DNA from: Schumannella luteola
GTDB taxonomy: Bacteria > Actinomycetota > Actinomycetes > Actinomycetales > Microbacteriaceae
Direction of reading: 5' to 3'
Assembly (NCBI RefSeq): GCF_013408685.1
Contig: NZ_JACBZY010000001.1
Coordinates: 1-64,000, forward strand
DNA length: 64,000 bases
Below the pieces are notes generated by a model. The model did no database searches and was not told the origin of the DNA. It saw nothing but the letters and a program-made list of their open reading frames with translations. The position numbers and the translations under genes are program-made. Of the stretch, positions 1 to 10,956 are shown in pieces. How positions within the stretch are numbered: the stretch's first letter is position 1; the number at the start of each line of letters is the position of its first letter.

Positions 1-1275
<1,275 letters not shown>

Positions 1276-1857
1276 TGAATGACAGCCAGCCGACCGAAAT
1301 CGACTGACAAATCTTTTGCCCGATCATCGCGGGAAAACGCGACAACCAGACGAGTTTGATCTGACTGAAAGGATCATCATACTGACAATCCGTCAATCCA
1401 AAGGAATCTCTCACCCCACGACCGAAATCGCGGAGCCGAGGTTATTTGGCATTTGACATAGTGCACGCTGTTGAGTTCTCAAGGATCGGACGCACGAGAA
1501 CATCCCTCTTTCGAGTTCAGTTCAAGGCTTATGCTCCAAACCATTCCCGCTCGTGTGGGCAGTCGATCACCAGAGGTAAAGACCCTGGATGACCCTGCGC
1601 GCTGATCAGATCAGCGACTCGTCCGAGTGGGAGTCCTCATCGTAGACCGCTCTGCGCTGATCTCGCAAGTTCGAGATCGTGCCGGCGCTTCTCGATGAAG
1701 CTTGTCGCGCTTGAGGCCAGGATCCGGGCGGCTGAGCCGCTCTCCGTGTCCCGCTCCTTTGGGCTGACGAGGGATTACTTTACGTACGCCGCGAGCGCCG
1801 GGCGAATCGGCGGGGCATCCCGGGCGTGTCGCCAGGGATTCCGGCGATCGGCTGCCG
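1276..1857 (-). other. rRNA operon leader and promoter region; no gene seen
   Basis: This 582-bp stretch between the 1509-aa gene and the 16S gene should hold the rrn promoter(s). I could not fix a -35/-10 pair. A TAAAGT hexamer (minus strand, 1777-1782) has no good -35, and TATGAT at 1375-1380 has a TTGACG only 9 bp upstream. Two small inverted repeats are visible: GCTGATC-A-GATCAGC at 1601-1615, and GATCTCG/CGAGATC at 1659-1678 with a 6-nt loop. The AT content is higher than in the flanks from 1276 to 1460. No credible protein gene. Confidence 0.6.
1461..1484 (-). promoter_or_regulatory. Conserved rRNA leader motif (nut/boxA-like)
   Basis: On the minus strand this reads CCTTGAGAACTCAACAGCGT followed by GCAC. 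It is the motif conserved in actinobacterial rrn leaders between promoter and mature 16S, usually linked to antitermination and processing. It sits about 190 nt upstream of the 16S 5' end, consistent with that role. The function is taken from family knowledge. Confidence 0.7.
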
Positions 1858-4800
1858 TCACGAGCAGTTGTCGGCGATCCAGGTCGGAACGCCCGACTGG
1901 TCGCGCAGGGCCGAGAGCCGTTGCTGAGCGCCGGCATCATCGGCGGTTTGGCTCTCCTGGATCTGCGCCAGCAGCTCACGACCGAGACCGGCGATCTGGG
2001 TGACCTCGGCGCGGATGCCGGACGGCGCGACCGCAGCCACTGCATCCCACCGGTCGACGAACGCCTGGGCGGCCGCGACGGAATCGGGGATCGACGACTG
2101 CGCGGCCGGCCAGCCGAAGTCGGTCTGCTCGGCCCCGACGGGCTCGGTCGCGATGAGGTGACACATCGCTCCGGATTCCGCTCGGGTCGCGCGCTGGTCG
2201 ATCGCGTCCTGCGCGAGCCCGTTGCCGAACGCGAGCAGCCCACCGCCCACGATCGTCATCACGACGCCGACGGCCACGCCCGCGCTCGTGAGCCGGTGCG
2301 TCCATCCACGTCGGCGCGTGCTGAGCACGCCCAGCACGATGTTCGCGACGAGTCCGATCGGCGCGACGACGAACGCAGCGCCGAAGGCGATCCGCTCGAG
2401 CAGCGTGCTGCGACCGGGATCGGGCTCGCCAGACGGGGCGAGAGTGAATCGCGGGGTGCCGTCGGCGGCGACGACCGGCAGCGAGGTGCGGTCGGCGGTG
2501 CGCGGACGATCTCGGTCGATCGCGGCCGATGTCGGCTCGGCCGATCGCGGCGCGGCAACTGCGGGCGCCGTCGGCACCGCGTTCCCCGCGATGGCTTCCG
2601 GAGCCGAGGTCGGCGCCAGAGCCTCCGGCGCCACCGGGATCACGGTGGTGTGCACGGGACCGAGGGCGTCGTCGATCCCGGTGCTGTCGTCGTCGGCCTC
2701 ACTCGAGTCGAGCGCCTCGAACTGTGCTGTGACGGACGGATCCGGTTCGCGCCCGAGCTCGGGGGCGGGATCGAAGTCGGCCACGTCGTCGAGATCGAGC
2801 ACCCGCGTCGCCGGCGCCGCTTCATCGCCGAGGCCTGCGGCAGCATCGGACGCATCGGTCTCGGCGAGGTCGCCCTGGTGGACATCCGGCTCCGGATCCT
2901 CGTCCGTCCTGTTCGCCGCATCGCGGCCGGTGAGCCGTCGCAGCAGACCGCCGACGCCCGCGCGGGCCGGCGCAGCGGAGGGTTCCCCGCCGCGGTCGTC
3001 CTCGTCGCCGGAAGCACCGGGTGCGTCTTCGGTGTCGGGGATCGTGACCGATCCGGTCACCGGGTCGATGTCGAGCTCGCCGAAGAGCACCTCGACCGCA
3101 TCCGTCGGCTCGCCGACCGCCGGAGCCTCGGGCTCGCTGCGATCGACACCCTCCGGACGCCGCGCGGTGAAGGCGATTCCCGGCGCCGTCGACGGAGCCT
3201 CGGTCGGCTCCCCCGATGCGGAGAAGACATCGGGCGACACCGGCGGCTCAGAGGCCGGCCGCGCCGTCGGCGGCACCGCCGACACGGGCCGCACCGGCGG
3301 TGCCGTGTCAGCGACGGGGGCGACGGGCGAACTCGCGCCGATCGGTGCGGACGGCGATCCCGCCGTGGTCCGGTCGCTCGGCAGGAACCACGACCGGATG
3401 CCGTTGTCACTCGGCTCGGGCTCGCGCAGCGGCGGCGGTGCGGCGTCGGCGCTGCGAGTCGGGTCGGCGCCGAGAGTCGCGTCGGCCGCGCCGGTCTCGG
3501 TGGCGGCACCCGACGGCGGGAGGGCGGAGTCGAGGGCGACACGGGAGTCGGTGCCCGGTCGCGCGCGAACGATGTCGGACTCGGGGTCGACGCCCGTGGT
3601 GTTCGTCGCCGGGGTCGAGGAGCTCGGAGCCGCGTCAGAGCGGGGCGACAGCGTCGGCGCTGTGCCGGCGGCAGGAGCCGTGGCGGAGTCGGCGGATCGA
3701 GGGGTGCCGTCGGGGCGCGCCGCCGGGGCGGAGGTCTCGCCGGGCGGACTCGCCGACGAGACCGGCTCCGACGGGGTCACGGCCGAAGCACCGCTCCCGT
3801 GCGGGCCTGACGTGGAGTCGGCAGCGGTCGCGCTCTCGGAGGCGGCGCGGAGGCGTGATCCCGGCGTCTCCGGGGCGGCGGGCGCCACGCCCTCGTCGGC
3901 ACCGCGGTCCGTGGCGCTGACGTCGCCGACCGGGTCGGCGGGGGAGCTCGTCGCGGTCGACTGGCCGGGCGAGGTCGGGAATGAGCCAGGTCGCTCAGCC
4001 GACGGGGTCGGCTCGGGCTGCGAGACCGGAGCGGTCGGCGGCAGCGAGATGACGCGGGTCTCGACGTTCTCGGGCGGAAGGACGGGGCCGACCGGACGGC
4101 CGCTCGCCGCGCTCGAATCCGGTCGACTCCGGTCACCGGCGTCAGCGGGGGTGGGCGCCGATCCGGACGTCGGAGCGGCGGATGCCGCGAGCCGCTCAGC
4201 AGTGCCGGGCGCCGGCGGCGGAGCCGCTTCCGGCGAAGCCGGAGTCGAGGCGCGGTCAGCCGCGTCGGAGGCGATCCGACCGGCATCACCCGTGGGGTCG
4301 CCCGAGGTCGATCCGGACGCGGGCGGCTCCGGGCTCGAGGCAGCGCCCGCGGCGGGAGCACGCGTCGGCGCAGCGGCGTCCGGCGCGGTGAGCGGGTCGG
4401 CGGAGGAGGAGGGAGCCGGCGGCGTCGCGGCGGCGTCGGCGCCGGGTTCAGCGCCCGGGACTCGCGGGATGACCCGCGTGGAGGTCTCCGACTCGTCGAA
4501 GGACGGGGTCGACGGCACGGCGCGCGCGCTCGGCGGATCGGCCGGGACAGCGGCGGGCGGCGCCTCGGATCGCCCGAGGTCGGAGGCCGACGACGCCGGC
4601 GTCACGGGCAGGTCGGCGTCGCCGACCGGACGAGCAGAAGGCCCGCCGAGGACATCCGCCGGGCCGGCGGCATCGGCCGAAGGCGAAGGCCCGGATCGCG
4701 CGAGGTCGGATGCCGACGGCGCCGGCGTCACGGGCTGGTCGGCGTCGCCGACCGGACGAGCAGAAGGCCCGCCGAGGACATCCGCCGGGCCGGCGGCACG

Positions 4801-6387
4801 GGCCGAGGTGGGCGGGACGAAGATCGCGCGGGTCGCGGTGTCGCTCTGATCGGCGTCCGCTCGCGATGCCGTGGGGGCATCCGGCTCGGCGGGGCCGCGG
4901 TGCTGCGCCGCATCCGGCGCCGAAGGGCTCGCCGGTGAGGTCGGACTCGAACGGCTGAACGACGCGAGCAGGTCGTCGCCGATCGTGTCGAAGGGCTCGT
5001 GGGACGCGGGCGGAGGCGTGGGAGCAGTGGACGACGGCGCGCTCGCCGGGGCGGGGCGAGCGTCGGCCGGCGGGTTCGGGGAGGGCGTCGTCGACGCGGC
5101 AGTCGGCGCGGAGTCGCCAGGGCGCGCTGCTCCGTCGTCGTGTGCCGGCCCGGCGGAGGGCCGGGGCTGCCCGGCAGAGGACGGACCGGCCGCCGCGTTC
5201 GGATGCAGGTCGGAGCCGCTCGAGCGCGCGGCACCCGGCACGGACGCGGCGGGCGGCGTCGCGTCGTGCTGCGCGGGCGTCGAGGGTGCGGGGGCCGCCG
5301 GCGCGCTGGGCTGCGCAGGACTCCACGGGGCCGTGCTCGACTCGGCCGAGCTCGACGGGGCCGTACCGGGCTGCGCAGAACTCGACGCGGGCGTGCTCGG
5401 CTGCGCGGAGCTCGACGCGGGCGTGCTCGGCTGCGCGGCGCTCGACGCGGGCGTGCTCTGCTGGGCCGAGCTCGACGGGGCCGTACCGGGCTGCGCGGCG
5501 CTCGACGGGGCCTTACTGGGCTGCGCGGCGCCCGACGCGGGCGTACTCGGCTGCTGCGCGGGCGCTGCCGCGGAAGGCGTCGGCGCGGATGCGGCGGGAG
5601 CGCCCGCGCTCTCGGCACGCGCGCCGGACGACGCACTCGGCGCGGGTGCTGCGGTCGCATCCGCCGGGCTGTCGAACAGCGGGCGGGCGAAGGCCGACGA
5701 ACTCGCGCCCTCGGCCGGGCCGCTCGCGGCGGCGGCGCCCGACGACGCGCCTTCTGCCGGCCGGGCCGGACCGGCGGCTCCGTCGGAGTCGGACGGCGGC
5801 GTCGGCGGAACCCAGCTGCCGCGGCGCGGGCCGCGATCAGCGGGATCCGAGGAAGCGGAAGCGCTCGACGGCGCCGGAGCGCTCGGGCTCGCGGGGACGG
5901 AACTCGACGACGCCGGCGCGGCCGCTCCGGCGGCGGGCGAGACGGGCGCGGCGCCGGCATCCGTGGTCGAGCCCGCGACCGCGTCTCCGGCCGGGGCGTC
6001 GAACGACGGCGCGGTGCCGGGCCGCCACGGCGAGGATGCGGGGACGACGGGCGGCTGCTGCGGCGACGCCTCGTCGGCGGGCGGCGCGCCCGCTCCGGGC
6101 GGGGTCGAGTCGGCGGGCACGGGGGCCGCGCGACGGCCCGAGGGCGTCGCCGGCTCCGGTGCGGAGGGACGCGGGTACTGCAGCCCCGGCGGGACGCTGA
6201 AGGGCGGCGGGCTCAGACGCTCGCGATCGGGGGAACCGCCGGGCGACTGCGGAGAACGCGACCGGTCCGGCGAACCAGCGGCCGGATCCCGCGCCTCGTC
6301 GTCGGAGGAGTCGGGCGACGGCGGGGGCGCAGCCGCGAGCCGTCGCGCCAGTTCGGCACGCTCGCGTGCGGCGTCGTCATCCGCCAT
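1858..6387 (-). CDS. Giant Ala/Pro/Ser-rich protein with two C-terminal membrane segments
   Basis: Predicted 1509-aa protein. Residues from about 20 to 1280 are low-complexity Ala/Pro/Ser/Thr/Asp sequence, probably disordered. The only folded-looking part is the C-terminal ~170 residues: two hydrophobic segments separated by a short basic loop (STRRRGWTHR), then a small hydrophilic domain with two Cys. There is no signal peptide; the start MADDDAARERAELARR looks like a cytoplasmic coil. It therefore probably carries a long cytoplasmic tail anchored near its C-terminus. The ATG has GAAGGA 8-9 nt upstream, and a TATTCT box at 6428-6433 is a possible -10. Internal repeats suggest expansion by slippage. 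I recognise no functional family. The membrane part resembles DUF4190-like two-helix modules of actinobacteria, weakly. It lies directly upstream of the rRNA operon on the same strand. Confidence 0.8.
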   Translation of the reverse strand: MADDDAARERAELARRLAAAPPPSPDSSDDEARDPAAGSPDRSRSPQSPGGSPDRERLSPPPFSVPPGLQYPRPSAPEPATPSGRRAAPVPADSTPPGAGAPPADEASPQQPPVVPASSPWRPGTAPSFDAPAGDAVAGSTTDAGAAPVSPAAGAAAPASSSSVPASPSAPAPSSASASSDPADRGPRRGSWVPPTPPSDSDGAAGPARPAEGASSGAAAASGPAEGASSSAFARPLFDSPADATAAPAPSASSGARAESAGAPAASAPTPSAAAPAQQPSTPASGAAQPSKAPSSAAQPGTAPSSSAQQSTPASSAAQPSTPASSSAQPSTPASSSAQPGTAPSSSAESSTAPWSPAQPSAPAAPAPSTPAQHDATPPAASVPGAARSSGSDLHPNAAAGPSSAGQPRPSAGPAHDDGAARPGDSAPTAASTTPSPNPPADARPAPASAPSSTAPTPPPASHEPFDTIGDDLLASFSRSSPTSPASPSAPDAAQHRGPAEPDAPTASRADADQSDTATRAIFVPPTSARAAGPADVLGGPSARPVGDADQPVTPAPSASDLARSGPSPSADAAGPADVLGGPSARPVGDADLPVTPASSASDLGRSEAPPAAVPADPPSARAVPSTPSFDESETSTRVIPRVPGAEPGADAAATPPAPSSSADPLTAPDAAAPTRAPAAGAASSPEPPASGSTSGDPTGDAGRIASDAADRASTPASPEAAPPPAPGTAERLAASAAPTSGSAPTPADAGDRSRPDSSAASGRPVGPVLPPENVETRVISLPPTAPVSQPEPTPSAERPGSFPTSPGQSTATSSPADPVGDVSATDRGADEGVAPAAPETPGSRLRAASESATAADSTSGPHGSGASAVTPSEPVSSASPPGETSAPAARPDGTPRSADSATAPAAGTAPTLSPRSDAAPSSSTPATNTTGVDPESDIVRARPGTDSRVALDSALPPSGAATETGAADATLGADPTRSADAAPPPLREPEPSDNGIRSWFLPSDRTTAGSPSAPIGASSPVAPVADTAPPVRPVSAVPPTARPASEPPVSPDVFSASGEPTEAPSTAPGIAFTARRPEGVDRSEPEAPAVGEPTDAVEVLFGELDIDPVTGSVTIPDTEDAPGASGDEDDRGGEPSAAPARAGVGGLLRRLTGRDAANRTDEDPEPDVHQGDLAETDASDAAAGLGDEAAPATRVLDLDDVADFDPAPELGREPDPSVTAQFEALDSSEADDDSTGIDDALGPVHTTVIPVAPEALAPTSAPEAIAGNAVPTAPAVAAPRSAEPTSAAIDRDRPRTADRTSLPVVAADGTPRFTLAPSGEPDPGRSTLLERIAFGAAFVVAPIGLVANIVLGVLSTRRRGWTHRLTSAGVAVGVVMTIVGGGLLAFGNGLAQDAIDQRATRAESGAMCHLIATEPVGAEQTDFGWPAAQSSIPDSVAAAQAFVDRWDAVAAVAPSGIRAEVTQIAGLGRELLAQIQESQTADDAGAQQRLSALRDQSGVPTWIADNCS
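4567..4798 (-). repeat. 126-bp tandem duplication inside the giant protein gene
   Basis: Two near-identical copies with a 126-bp period; the strongest identity is 4611-4672 versus 4737-4798. They encode a 42-aa unit that contains AAGPADVLGGPSARPVGDAD twice. The period is a multiple of three, so the frame is kept. Confidence 0.9.
5335..5555 (-). repeat. 30-bp tandem repeats coding for AQPSTPASSS-type decapeptides
   Basis: Seven or eight degenerate 30-bp units in the same frame encode decapeptides such as AQPSTPASSS and AQPGTAPSSS. Copies differ at a few codons, so this is an older or diversified array rather than a fresh expansion. Confidence 0.85.
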
Positions 6388-6473
6388 GAACAGTCCTTCT
6401 CACCGCGATGTCGGGAATCGCGTCGTCAGAATAGTCGCCACCCCGCGCGGGATCGCTCAGCACACTCCCGGAC

Positions 6474-7775
6474 TCAGCCGAGGCGCACCCCGGCCAGCGT
6501 CTTCTTGCCGCGACGCAGCACCGCCACGCCGCCGGCGAGCGCGGCGCCCTCGAAAGTCGCCTCCGCATCCGCCACCTTCGCGTTGTTGAGGTAGACGCCG
6601 CCCTGCGCGATCGCGCGGCGGGCATCGCTCGCGCTCGCGGTCAGCCCGGTCGACACGAGGGCCGAGAGCACGGTGTCGCCGGATGCGGCATCCGCGCTCG
6701 GCAGCTCGGCGACCGCCGCGGCGAGGGTCGCCGCATCCAGCTCGCCCAGGTCGCCGTCGCCGAACAGCGCCCGGCTCGCGTCGATCGCGGCGGCGGCCGC
6801 CTCGGGACCGTGCACGAAGGCCGTGACCTCGTGCGCGAGGCGCAGCTGCGCGGCACGGCGGAAGGGCTCCTCGGCGACGAGACGCGCGTACTCCTCGATC
6901 TCGGCGCGCGAAAGGAAGGTGAAGACCTTGAGCCGGTCGACGACGTCCGAATCGGCCGTGTTGAGCCAGAACTGGTACATCGCGTAGGGCGAGCACATGT
7001 CGGCGTCGAGCCAGATGGCGTTGCCCTCGCTCTTGCCGAACTTGGTGCCGTCCGAGTTCGTGATCAACGGCGTGCCGATCGCGTGCACCGAGACGCCCTC
7101 GACGCGGTGGATGAGGTCGACACCCGAGGTCAGGTTGCCCCACTGGTCGCTGCCGCCGGTCTGCAGCACGACCTTCCGCGAGCGGAACAGCTCGAGGTAG
7201 TCGAGCCCCTGCAGGATCTGGTAGCTGAACTCGGTGTAGCTGATGCCGGCGTCGCTGTTCAGTCGCGTGGCCACCGCATCCTTCTTCAGCATCGTGCCGA
7301 CGCGGAAGTGCTTGCCGATCTCGCGCAGGAAGTCGATCGCGCTGAGCGGCGCCGTCCAGTCGAGGTTGTTGACGAGCTGGGCCGCGTTCTCGCCGTCGAA
7401 GGAGAGGAAGCGCTCGACCTGGCCGCGCAGCCGCGTGACCCACTCGGACACCGTCTCGCGGGTGTTGAGCGTGCGCTCGGCCGTCGGGCGCGGGTCGCCG
7501 ATGAGGCCGGTGGATCCGCCGACGAGACCGAAGGGGGTGTGCCCCGCGAGCTGAAGCCGACGCAGCAGGAGCAGCTGCACGAGGTTGCCCAGGTGCAGGC
7601 TCGGCGCGGTCGGGTCGAAGCCGCAGTAATAGGAGATCGGCTCGCCGTGCAGGAGCTCTCTCAGCGCCTCGGCGTCGGTCGACACGTGCACGAGGCCGCG
7701 CCAGACCAGCTCGTCCCAGACGCCGTCGAAGCTCTCATCGTTCACAGGGATGACGGGAGAGACGGTCGCAGACAC
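6474..7775 (-). CDS. tyrS: Tyrosyl-tRNA synthetase
   Basis: Class I aminoacyl-tRNA synthetase (433 aa, normal length) that charges tRNA-Tyr with tyrosine in the cytoplasm. The Rossmann catalytic domain covers about residues 40-330, with the HIGH-type motif HLGN at 61-64, the tyrosine-pocket stretch QTGGSDQWGN at 206-215 and the KMSKS-type motif KFGKS at 246-250. An S4 RNA-binding domain forms the last ~65 residues (SDARRAIAQGGVYLNN). The start is GTG; TAGCCT at 7782-7787 lies exactly 6 nt upstream, so the transcript is probably leaderless. No T-box leader is seen. It transcribes towards the giant protein gene. Confidence 0.97.
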   Translation of the reverse strand: MSATVSPVIPVNDESFDGVWDELVWRGLVHVSTDAEALRELLHGEPISYYCGFDPTAPSLHLGNLVQLLLLRRLQLAGHTPFGLVGGSTGLIGDPRPTAERTLNTRETVSEWVTRLRGQVERFLSFDGENAAQLVNNLDWTAPLSAIDFLREIGKHFRVGTMLKKDAVATRLNSDAGISYTEFSYQILQGLDYLELFRSRKVVLQTGGSDQWGNLTSGVDLIHRVEGVSVHAIGTPLITNSDGTKFGKSEGNAIWLDADMCSPYAMYQFWLNTADSDVVDRLKVFTFLSRAEIEEYARLVAEEPFRRAAQLRLAHEVTAFVHGPEAAAAAIDASRALFGDGDLGELDAATLAAAVAELPSADAASGDTVLSALVSTGLTASASDARRAIAQGGVYLNNAKVADAEATFEGAALAGGVAVLRRGKKTLAGVRLG

Positions 7776-7875
7776 CCGACGAGGCTAGCGGAGAGCGGAT
7801 GCGCGGCGCGGCCCATCCGGGTCGTCGTGCGCGGCTCGCTCCCGTGGCGTCGTCGGCGCTGGTTAGGGTCGGAGT

Positions 7876-9801
7876 GTGAAGCGGAGAATCCTCAGTCTGC
7901 TCGTCGCCGTGGCCGCGTTCGCGGGAGCCGGGCTCGTCCTGCCCGGCGGGGCGCCCGCATCCGCATCGCCGGCGTCGGCCGCGGCGCCCGCCGCTGTCGC
8001 CCCAGCCGCCGCCCCGGCCACTCTCGCTCCGGCCGCTGCCGCCCGCGCCGCCCTGCCGGCCGGCGTCGCCGACTTCACCTTCGAGTCGATGACCGCCGAC
8101 TACACGGTCACCCGCGACGAGGACGGCCAAGCGCAGATGAAGGCCGTCGAGACCTTCGTCGCACTGTTCCCCGACTACGACCAGAATCGCGGCATCATCC
8201 GCGCGCTGCCACTGCGCGACACCCGCTTCAGCATCCCGCTCAGCCCGCGGGTCGAGTCGGTGACCACCGCGACCGGCGACCAGGTGCCGTTCGAGACGGA
8301 CACGAACGACGGCTTCCTCGAGATCGCGGTCGGCGACGACAGCTACGTGCACGGCCGCACCACCTACGTGATCACCTACACGATGAAGAACGTGATCAAC
8401 CAGGCGACGAGCTCGGTGCAGGAGTTCTCGCCGAACGTCAACGGCACCGGCTGGGACCAGAGCTTCGGCACCGTGACCGCGAACCTGCACCTCGACTCCG
8501 CGCTCGAGGCGCAGCTCACCGGCGACGCGGCCTGCTACATCGGCGCGCAGGGATCGACCGACCGCTGCTCGGCCACGCGCACCGACGACGGCTTCACGGC
8601 GAGCGGCGGACCGATCGCGGCCCGGCAGAACATCACCCTCTCGGTCGGATTCCGCGACGGCACGTTCACGGTTCCGGCCAGCCCCAACGATTCGCCGCTG
8701 GCGACGCTCGTGCCGTGGTTCGTGCTCGGCCTCGGCGTGATCGGCCTCGTCGCCGTGATCGTGGTGCGCACGACGCGCTGGAAGGATGCGCCCGGTCGCG
8801 GCATCGTCATCGCCGAGTACGAGGCGCCGGAGGGCCTCGGCATCCTGCCCGCCGCGGCCTTCGCCGAGCGGTCGTGGACGGGGCTGCCGGCGCTGCTCGT
8901 GCAGACCGCCGTGTCGGGCGCGACCCGGCTCGTCGACCAGCCGGAGGAATCCGAGTCGCGCCGCTACCGTGTGGATGTCGTCAAGCCCGAGGCGATCACG
9001 AACCAGGACGACTGGTGGGCGATGACCGCCCTGCTCGGACAGGCGCCGACCGCGGGGCACAGCTTCGTGCTCGACCGGGACGACCAGCGCATCGGCGACC
9101 GGATCACCGGCCTCGGATCCGGCGCCCGCAGCCGACTCGCGGAGTTCGGGCTGCGCAAACGCGTGACCGGCGGCGGCGCCGGCCGTCTGGTGCGCATCAT
9201 CGCCATCGTCGTGATCGTCGCCGCCGTGCTGCTGCTCGGCTGGGCCGGGGTGAACGCGGTGCGCGCGCCCGCCGTCTTCCTCGGCGCGATCGGCGGCGGG
9301 CTGCTCGCGATCGTGACGCTCTTCCTCTCGGTGCCGCCGGTGCGCCGCACCCGCGAGGGAAGTCTGCTCAACGAGAAGCTCGAGGGGCTCAAGCTCTACC
9401 TCACCGTGGCCGAGGAGGAGCGCCTCAAGGTGCTGCAGAGCGTCACCGGCGCCGAACGGCGCCGCGTCGACCCGAACGACCCCGCCCAGGTCGTGCGCCT
9501 CTATGAGGAGCTGCTCCCGTGGGCGATGATCCTCGGCGTCGAGGGCAGCTGGGCGAAGGTGCTCGGCGACCGCTACGCCACGACCCCGCCGCAGTCGGGC
9601 GACGGCCTCGTCTCACCCGGCGTGCTGTGGAATCTCAGCGCGTTCCAGATCGCGAACAACACGAGCCAGTTCGCGACCACTCCTCCGGAGCCGTCGACCT
9701 CGTGGTCGAGCTCGGGCGGAGGCGGCGGGTTCAGCAGCGGGTCGTCGGGTGGCGGATTCTCGGGCGGCGGCTTCGGCGGCGGAGGCGGAGGCGGTCGCTG
9801 A
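7876..9801 (+). CDS. DUF2207 family membrane protein
   Basis: 641-aa predicted membrane protein. An N-terminal signal peptide (MKRRILSLLVAVAAFAGAG) is followed by an Ala/Pro linker. An extracellular beta-rich DUF2207 region spans about residues 65-270. One membrane segment lies near 277-297, and two more near 437-457 and 465-485. The C-terminal tail is Gly/Ser-rich (GGGFSSGSSGGGFSGGG), the typical ending of this family. The biochemical role is unknown; homologues are widespread in Gram-positive bacteria. The GTG start is preceded by TAGGGT at 7864-7869 with 6 nt between, again the leaderless arrangement. It is divergent from tyrS. Confidence 0.88.
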   Translation: MKRRILSLLVAVAAFAGAGLVLPGGAPASASPASAAAPAAVAPAAAPATLAPAAAARAALPAGVADFTFESMTADYTVTRDEDGQAQMKAVETFVALFPDYDQNRGIIRALPLRDTRFSIPLSPRVESVTTATGDQVPFETDTNDGFLEIAVGDDSYVHGRTTYVITYTMKNVINQATSSVQEFSPNVNGTGWDQSFGTVTANLHLDSALEAQLTGDAACYIGAQGSTDRCSATRTDDGFTASGGPIAARQNITLSVGFRDGTFTVPASPNDSPLATLVPWFVLGLGVIGLVAVIVVRTTRWKDAPGRGIVIAEYEAPEGLGILPAAAFAERSWTGLPALLVQTAVSGATRLVDQPEESESRRYRVDVVKPEAITNQDDWWAMTALLGQAPTAGHSFVLDRDDQRIGDRITGLGSGARSRLAEFGLRKRVTGGGAGRLVRIIAIVVIVAAVLLLGWAGVNAVRAPAVFLGAIGGGLLAIVTLFLSVPPVRRTREGSLLNEKLEGLKLYLTVAEEERLKVLQSVTGAERRRVDPNDPAQVVRLYEELLPWAMILGVEGSWAKVLGDRYATTPPQSGDGLVSPGVLWNLSAFQIANNTSQFATTPPEPSTSWSSSGGGGGFSSGSSGGGFSGGGFGGGGGGGR

Positions 9802-9963
9802 CCCCGCCTCCTCGCGCAGCGCAGCATCGCGTGCAGAGGCGGTGCCGTGTCGGCGCCGTGTCGGCGCCGCGCATCGGCCGACGACCCGGGCACGACCGAC
9901 ACGTGTCCTGGACGTGAGCCGGATGCGGCCCGAGGGAAGCTCGCACCGGCCTACTATCGGAAT

Positions 9964-10413
9964 GTGAGCGATACCGGCGCATCCCCGACTCCCCCGGAGA
10001 CCTCGCGCCTCATCCGTGCACTGCACGCCCACGCCGACCTGCGCGCGACCGCGATGACCGCAGCCCGCGAGAAGCTCCAGATCAGTCAGCAGGACGCCCG
10101 CGCGCTCGAGTACATCGCCCTGAACCCCGGCGTGCGGCCCGGCGTGCTGCGCGAGTACCTCGGCATCACCTCCGCCGGCGTCACCACGCTCACCGACCGG
10201 CTCGTGCGCCGCGGCGTGGTCAGCCGGGAAGCCGACGAGAACGACCGTCGCGCGACGCACCTGACCGCATCCATCGACCTCGACGTCGAGCCGTGGAGCA
10301 CCCTGACCGCGATCGACCGGGAGCTGGAGCAGGCGATCGTCGACAGCGACGCGCACGATGTCGCCGCCGCGACGGATCTGCTGGAACGGCTGCTCGGAGC
10401 CCTCGGCCGCTGA
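9964..10413 (+). CDS. MarR-family transcriptional regulator
   Basis: 149-aa winged-helix repressor-type protein. The recognition region is GVLREYLGITSAGVTTLTDRL, followed by the wing VRRGVVSREADENDRRATHLT with the family's D-x-R-R signature. The family binds DNA as a dimer and often responds to phenolic compounds or oxidants. An upstream extension is open, but GTG at 9964 is preferred because TACTAT (9952-9957) lies 6 nt before it. No obvious adjacent target: the DUF2207 gene lies upstream on the same strand and a convergent hypothetical lies downstream. The ligand is unknown. Confidence 0.85.
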   Translation: MSDTGASPTPPETSRLIRALHAHADLRATAMTAAREKLQISQQDARALEYIALNPGVRPGVLREYLGITSAGVTTLTDRLVRRGVVSREADENDRRATHLTASIDLDVEPWSTLTAIDRELEQAIVDSDAHDVAAATDLLERLLGALGR

Positions 10414-10481
10414 CCGGTGCGCGACGGCTGGGCATCACGGCCCGACCCGCGCCGGGAGCGCGCAACCGCTGTCGAGATCTC

Positions 10482-10826
10482 CTAGGCCGTGTGCGCCTGG
10501 ATGTAGGCCGTCGATTTGGCCTCGAGGAACGCGCACAGCGTCGACACCATCGCGAGCTCCGCAGACAGACGCGAGGTCTCGGCAGGGGTGAGCGCGAACG
10601 TATCGTCGCGGCCCTCGAAGTTGATGACCCACCGGGGATCGCCGGGCGCGACCGGCTGCAGGTAGATGACCGTCGAGGCGTCGTTGAGCGACACGGTGAT
10701 CAGTCCCGTGTCGGCGCCCTCCGAGCCGTCCTGTTCGATCACTCGGATGCGCTCGTCCGCGCCGTAGCCGAGCCCGTCGAATTCCTCGACCCAGGACTCC
10801 AGCAGCGGCTTCGTGCGGAACGGCAT
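10482..10826 (-). CDS. Conserved hypothetical protein (114 aa)
   Basis: Small soluble protein of 114 aa, mixed alpha/beta in appearance, with no signal peptide or membrane segment. A central stretch (STVIYLQPVAPGDPRWVINF) looks like beta strands and the C-terminus like a helix (AETSRLSAELAMVSTLCAF). The ATG start MPFRTKP has no strong ribosome-binding site. No family recognised. It is convergent with the MarR gene. Codon use and composition look genuine. Confidence 0.6.
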   Translation of the reverse strand: MPFRTKPLLESWVEEFDGLGYGADERIRVIEQDGSEGADTGLITVSLNDASTVIYLQPVAPGDPRWVINFEGRDDTFALTPAETSRLSAELAMVSTLCAFLEAKSTAYIQAHTA

Positions 10827-10956
10827 GAACTCTCCCGTCTCGCGGGCCCCGGATTGGAGACTCGCGAGGCCAGTATCGCCCAGCTTGGGGGCGGCTGAAC
10901 ACCAGGTGACAAGTCCGTCAACTCGTGCTATGGCCCGGATCGACTGACGGTGGAGA

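Noticed and set aside
1375..1398. TTGACG and TATGAT as an rRNA promoter
   Set aside because: The spacer is only 9 bp and the site is within the region expected to be transcribed leader, so I do not call it a promoter.
1921..6594. Very long open frames on the plus strand opposite the giant protein gene (for example 1921-3810, 2222-4849, 4871-6589, 4999-6594)
   Set aside because: They mirror the repeats of the minus-strand gene, have extreme Arg or Ala/Gly/Ser composition, no domains, and no ribosome-binding sites. High GC keeps all frames open.
6810..9506. 898-aa plus-strand frame across tyrS and the DUF2207 gene
   Set aside because: It is antisense to tyrS and a shifted frame of the DUF2207 gene; both of those have clear motifs.
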